Below, in pieces: positions 7,453-9,642 of a stretch of 9,642 nt of DNA (its first letter is position 1; each line of letters starts with the position of its first letter). Made by a program: the position numbers and the translations under genes. Below the pieces are notes generated by a model. That model was not told the DNA's origin and did not search any database. It saw only the letters and a program-made list of their open reading frames with translations. The stretch is from SIG438 sp034117945 (lineage in GTDB: Bacteria > Bacillota > Clostridia > HGM11514), in contig JAXEOR010000006.1 in assembly GCA_034117945.1 (NCBI GenBank), forward strand, positions 1 to 9,642. The letters run 5' to 3'.

Positions 7453-8790
7453 ATGAACTTTATGAATCCGAACTGTCATGTGCATTTTATCGGAATCGGC
7501 GGCATCAGCATGAGTGCTCTGGCTAACATCTTAAAAGCAAAGGGCGTGCAGGTGACAGGCTCTGATATTTCTGATTCGCACATGATAGAAAAAATAAGAG
7601 CAAACGGTATCCCGGTAGACATTCCCCATCAGATCAACCATATCCGCCAGGCAGAGCTGGTGGTTTATACCGCCGCAATCGCCAAGGATAACTGTGAACT
7701 GGTATACGCCAGAGAGCACGGCATTCCCTGCTGGGAACGGCCGGTGATGCTGGGGAAAATCATGGCCCACTACCCCATTTCTCTCGGCATCTCAGGAACC
7801 CACGGAAAAACAACCGTCACCAGCATGATTTCTCACATTGCCTTAAAGGCGGGTCTTGACCCTACGCTGCTGGTCGGCGGGGAGCTCCCTGACATTGACG
7901 GCAACCTTCGCATCGGCCACAGCGATTATTTTGTAACCGAGGCCTGCGAATATGTAGACAGCTTTTTGAATTTTCACCCTGCCATTTCCTTTATTTTAAA
8001 TATTGAAGAGGATCATTTGGACTATTTTTCCGGTATTGAGCAAATCAAGCAGTCCTTCCGGCAATATGCCGGGCAGACCTCCCGTTTGGTCATTGCCTGC
8101 GGAGAGGATGAAAATGTAACAGCTGCCTTAAAGGACATTTCCGTTCCGGTAACCACCTTTGGTGCAGGCTGCGATTATGAAGCAAGGGATGTTCAAATGG
8201 GAGAGCAAACGGTTTATACTTTATATCGTAAAGGGAAACCGATCTGCCCTGTTTTGCTGACCGTTCCCGGTATGCATAATGTGAAAAACTCGCTGGCGGC
8301 GCTGGCCGGAGCAGACGCATTAGGGATTCCTCTCGAAAAAGCAGCCTCATTTTTGCAGGACTTTACAGGTGCCAAGCGGCGGTTTGAATATAAGGGCAGC
8401 AAAAACGGCGTGACCGTCTATGATGACTATGCCCATCACCCTACAGAAATTACAGCAACCCTGAATACGGCAAAGGAGAAAAAAACGGGAACCATGTGGT
8501 GCGTTTTTCAGCCCCATACCTACACCCGGACAAAAGCACTGTTTTCTCAATTTGCACAGGCTCTTTCCAAGGCAGACCGGGCAATCATCACCGATATTTA
8601 TGCCGCCCGCGAAAAAGACACCGGACTTGTGCATGCCGCACAGCTGGCAAAGACAATCCCCGGCGCCCTTTACCTGCCGGATTTTTCAAGCATCGTTTCC
8701 TATTTGCAGGAAAACGCCAAGCCGGGAGATATGGTTCTGACCGTGGGAGCCGGAACGGTATATCAGGCAGGAGAATTGTTTTTAAAATAG
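7453..8790 (+). CDS. murC: UDP-N-acetylmuramate--L-alanine ligase
   Basis: MurC is the cytoplasmic ATP-dependent ligase that adds L-alanine to UDP-MurNAc, the first amino-acid step of peptidoglycan precursor synthesis. The 445-residue product has the usual length and three Mur-ligase domains. The N-terminal Rossmann-like domain shows HFIGIGGISMSALA (11-24). The central ATPase domain has the P-loop GTHGKTT (115-121), TEACEY (162-167) and NIEEDHLDYF (183-192). The linker shows PGMHNVKNSLAA (272-283). The C-terminal domain has YDDYAHHPTEI (323-333), QPHTYTRT (353-360) and GAGT (432-435). ATG at 7453 has GAAAGGA 9 nt upstream; a second Met at codon 4 is not better placed. The gene is divergent from the spoVG-glmU block. 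No terminator is evident just after it, so some read-through into the small Cys-rich gene is possible. Confidence 0.98.
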   Translation: MNFMNPNCHVHFIGIGGISMSALANILKAKGVQVTGSDISDSHMIEKIRANGIPVDIPHQINHIRQAELVVYTAAIAKDNCELVYAREHGIPCWERPVMLGKIMAHYPISLGISGTHGKTTVTSMISHIALKAGLDPTLLVGGELPDIDGNLRIGHSDYFVTEACEYVDSFLNFHPAISFILNIEEDHLDYFSGIEQIKQSFRQYAGQTSRLVIACGEDENVTAALKDISVPVTTFGAGCDYEARDVQMGEQTVYTLYRKGKPICPVLLTVPGMHNVKNSLAALAGADALGIPLEKAASFLQDFTGAKRRFEYKGSKNGVTVYDDYAHHPTEITATLNTAKEKKTGTMWCVFQPHTYTRTKALFSQFAQALSKADRAIITDIYAAREKDTGLVHAAQLAKTIPGALYLPDFSSIVSYLQENAKPGDMVLTVGAGTVYQAGELFLK

Positions 8791-8797
8791 GAACCCT

Positions 8798-8824
8798 TTT
8801 ACAGGCAGGCGCATAGAATATAAT
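8798..8824 (+). promoter_or_regulatory. Possible promoter for the Cys-rich small gene
   Basis: TTTACA (8798-8803) and a perfect TATAAT (8819-8824) are separated by only 15 bp, which is short for sigma-A. It lies 8 nt after the murC stop and would start a transcript about 43 nt before the ATG at 8874. Confidence 0.4.
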
Positions 8825-8873
8825 TGAGCGTCATTGTTTGGCGCATCCCCTCTTTCACGAAGGAGAAATCGCT

Positions 8874-9056
8874 ATGTGCTGCTGCAAGAATAGAAGAAAC
8901 CGCTTTGAGGATCGCTGTGAGCAATGGAAACGAAGCAGAAGAAGAACACCCGATATGGATATTTTCTGCGGACAAAACCAATCCGGCTGTAACTGCGGTT
9001 GTGACTGTGACCGAAACAGATGCGGATGCAACCGTCGCTGCGACTGCGATCGATAA
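8874..9056 (+). CDS. Cysteine-rich 60-residue protein of unknown function
   Basis: I do not recognise this protein. It starts MCCCKNRRNR and has 13 Cys in 60 residues: 2-4, 15, 32, then CNCGCDCD (39-46), CGCN (50-53) and CDCD (56-59). The middle (17-25) is basic (QWKRSRRRT). Its overall composition is Cys, Arg, Asn and Asp with few hydrophobic residues; there is no signal peptide or membrane segment. The CxC spacing and lack of aromatic core would suit metal binding in a metallothionein-like manner, or disulfide crosslinking as in some spore-coat proteins; both are inference. AAGGAG 8 nt upstream of ATG supports translation. A longer version from a TTG at 8838 is less likely. A hairpin follows the stop at once. 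There is no radical-SAM maturase nearby to suggest a modified peptide. Antisense and +2 frames are also open here, so some doubt remains. Confidence 0.6.
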   Translation: MCCCKNRRNRFEDRCEQWKRSRRRTPDMDIFCGQNQSGCNCGCDCDRNRCGCNRRCDCDR

Positions 9057-9066
9057 GCATCCAGCA

Positions 9067-9106
9067 AGGGGCTGTAGTAAAAATAAATTTTTTTGCTGCA
9101 GCCCCT
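9067..9106 (+). terminator. Long hairpin after the Cys-rich gene, probable terminator
   Basis: The arms at 9067-9083 and 9090-9106 give 17 pairs (two of them G-U) around a 6-base loop, beginning 11 nt after the TAA. The top is A:T pairs and the base is GGGGC:GCCCC. The sequence after it (GCATTATTTTAG) is only moderately T-rich, so termination may be leaky. Confidence 0.6.
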
Positions 9107-9232
9107 GCATTATTTTAGCAATAGATTTCCAAACGACTATTTAAAATAGCCTTTTTATTAAACCGGCAAACCTCTTATTTCTGGCTCAAAAAATCTTTGA
9201 ACAAAATATTTTAAATATTTTTAATTTTTTTC
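9107..9232. other. AT-rich gene-free spacer upstream of the tRNA promoter
   Basis: I see no coding sequence. The last 30 bases (about 9201-9231) are almost wholly A and T in short tracts (AAAATATTTTAAATATTTTT) directly upstream of the -35 box, the position and composition expected of an UP element for a strong stable-RNA promoter. Confidence 0.45.
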
Positions 9233-9261
9233 TTGACAAACGAAAGAGGATATGCTATAAT
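9233..9261 (+). promoter_or_regulatory. Full-consensus sigma-A promoter of tRNA-Asn
   Basis: TTGACA (9233-9238), a 17-bp spacer and TATAAT (9256-9261) are all exact consensus, and the TGC just before TATAAT makes an extended -10. Transcription would begin near 9268, leaving a 5' leader of about 53 nt for RNase P to remove. Confidence 0.93.
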
Positions 9262-9320
9262 AGTTTATGTTGTGAGGGATTAGTCATCTGATTGATGCAG
9301 TCTTACTAAAAACAATATAT

Positions 9321-9396
9321 TCCTCAATAGCTCAGTTGGTAGAGCATGCGGCTGTTAACCGCAGGGTCGTTGGTTCGAGTCCAACTTGGGGAGCCA
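9321..9396 (+). tRNA. tRNA-Asn (anticodon GTT)
   Basis: The 76-nt gene folds as a complete cloverleaf. The acceptor arms TCCTCAA (9321-9327) and TTGGGGA (9386-9392) pair with one G-U. The D-arm contains AGCTCAGTTGGTAGAGC. The anticodon stem TGCGG/CCGCA encloses CTGTTAA with GTT at 9354-9356. The T-arm is GTTGG-TTCGAGT-CCAAC. Discriminator G and an encoded CCA (9394-9396) follow. It decodes AAC and AAT. It has its own strong promoter and a terminator, so it is a single-gene transcription unit. Its 3' 32 bases plus one following A are duplicated downstream. Confidence 0.98.
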
Positions 9397-9397
9397 A
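9365..9397 (+). repeat. 33-bp direct repeat, copy 1 (3' end of tRNA-Asn)
   Basis: This segment begins in the variable region (GGTCG), covers the whole T-arm, the 3' acceptor strand, discriminator and CCA, and one A beyond. It is identical base for base to 9606-9638. tRNA 3' ends are common attB sites for tyrosine recombinases, so this could be an attachment core. Confidence 0.95.
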
Positions 9398-9402
9398 AAA
9401 AA

Positions 9403-9437
9403 AAGCAATTCACTTTTGTGGGTTGCTTGTTTTTTAA
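9403..9437 (+). terminator. Intrinsic terminator of tRNA-Asn
   Basis: AAGCAATTCAC (9403-9413) pairs with GTGGGTTGCTT (9418-9428) over 11 bp, with two G-U pairs and a TTTT loop, followed by GTTTTTTAATTT. It lies 7 nt after CCA and would separate the intact tRNA from the tRNA-like sequence downstream. Confidence 0.88.
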
Positions 9438-9470
9438 TTTTCAAATTAACGCAAGGTAAAACAACAAAAG

Positions 9471-9494
9471 GTTAATAGCCGCGCGGCTGTTAAC
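9471..9494 (+). repeat. Near-perfect 24-bp palindrome sharing the tRNA-Asn anticodon sequence
   Basis: The two 12-base arms meet at 9482/9483 and pair throughout in RNA, with one U-G wobble. The central AGCCGCGCGGCT is a perfect palindrome. The right arm GCGGCTGTTAAC is identical to 9348-9359 of tRNA-Asn (5' anticodon stem plus loop). Possible readings are a recombinase core site, a remnant of a disrupted tRNA copy, or an RNA hairpin. Confidence 0.8.
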
Positions 9495-9605
9495 TGGAAG
9501 GAGCACGAGCGCCGCCGATGGCGGAAAAAGCGAATGCGAATTCGGATGAAACAAGGAGTGCGGCAACCGTCAGAGCCGCCGCACGACTATGTTTCAGACC
9601 GAAAA
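9495..9605 (+). other. GC-richer structured insert between two tRNA-Asn-like fragments
   Basis: This 111-base segment is about 57% G+C by hand count, in an AT-rich neighbourhood. It replaces what would be the 3' anticodon strand of a tRNA copy. It contains a small hairpin CCGCC-GAT-GGCGG (9512-9524). A nested stem follows: TTCGG/CCGAA (9541-9545 with 9599-9603), TGAAACA/TGTTTCA (9547-9553 with 9590-9596) and GTGCGGC/GCCGCAC (9558-9564 with 9578-9584), 19 pairs in all with small internal loops. The stem ends two bases before the repeated tRNA segment. There is no U tract after it, so it is not a terminator. I do not recognise the family; a mobile repeat or a structured RNA are both possible. 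Confidence 0.6.
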
Positions 9606-9638
9606 GGTCGTTGGTTCGAGTCCAACTTGGGGAGCCAA
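9606..9638 (+). pseudogene. Partial tRNA-Asn: detached 3' end, copy 2 of the 33-bp direct repeat
   Basis: This is an exact copy of 9365-9397, 241 bp away. It retains the T-stem and loop (9610-9626), the 3' acceptor strand TTGGGGA (9627-9633), discriminator G and CCA (9635-9637). No 5' acceptor strand (TCCTCAA or similar) and no D-arm occur between the tRNA terminator and here, so it cannot form a normal tRNA. It may be an attR-like integration scar or the tRNA-like 3' end of a larger RNA. The window ends 4 bases later. Confidence 0.85.
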
Positions 9639-9642
9639 GAAT

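Noticed and set aside
8799..9110. 103-codon minus-strand frame with hydrophobic composition
   Set aside because: It looks like a membrane protein only because it is antisense to Cys/Asp/Arg codons, and its start lies in the hairpin. No upstream promoter is seen, though it cannot be fully excluded.
8824..9144. 106-codon plus-strand frame over the Cys-rich gene
   Set aside because: It needs a TTG start with no ribosome binding site and runs through the hairpin. The ATG frame at 8874 has a well-placed AAGGAG.
9474..9479. AATAGC match to positions 6-11 of tRNA-Asn
   Set aside because: Six bases is too short to count as a third tRNA fragment, and it is already explained as part of the palindrome's left arm.
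1..9642. CRISPR array, insertion sequence or phage genes
   Set aside because: I saw no regularly spaced repeats, transposase, integrase or phage structural genes in any frame.

Overview
The window reads as a chromosomal segment of a low-to-mid-GC Gram-positive anaerobe, most likely class Clostridia. The evidence is the gene order spoVG-glmU-prs-pth-mfd, which is characteristic of Firmicutes, together with sigma-A type promoters, strong GGAGG ribosome binding sites and a lipoprotein signal on the last gene. I cannot assign genus or species.

Positions 1-7190, minus strand: a housekeeping block read right to left. spoVG (7187-6903) has its own promoter and a clear intrinsic terminator. glmU (6712-5336) starts from a near-consensus promoter just beyond that terminator and overlaps prs (5339-4383) by an ATGA. 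prs is followed by pth (4274-3717) after a gap of about 108 nt that contains a strong hairpin. mfd (3696-256) follows pth after 20 nt. A lipoprotein with a PrsA/SurA-like N-terminus begins at 209 and runs off the left edge. These genes supply UDP-GlcNAc (GlmU), PRPP (Prs), peptidyl-tRNA recycling (Pth), transcription-coupled repair (Mfd) and probably extracytoplasmic folding.

Positions 7188-9106: an AT-rich divergent promoter region separates spoVG from murC (7453-8790, plus strand), which links UDP-MurNAc to L-alanine in the peptidoglycan pathway that GlmU feeds. A small 60-residue protein with 13 cysteines follows (8874-9056), then a long hairpin.

Positions 9107-9642: an AT-rich stretch leads into a consensus promoter, a complete tRNA-Asn(GTT) gene with encoded CCA (9321-9396) and an intrinsic terminator. 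The last 200 bases are the unusual part. The 3' 33 bases of the tRNA gene (to one base past CCA) recur exactly at 9606-9638. A 12-base piece of its anticodon arm recurs at 9483-9494 inside a near-perfect palindrome. Between these lies a GC-richer 111-base insert able to form a 19-bp nested stem. This looks like a disrupted tRNA-Asn copy, an integration-site scar or a tRNA-derived structured element. It is the best candidate in the window for something not routinely annotated.
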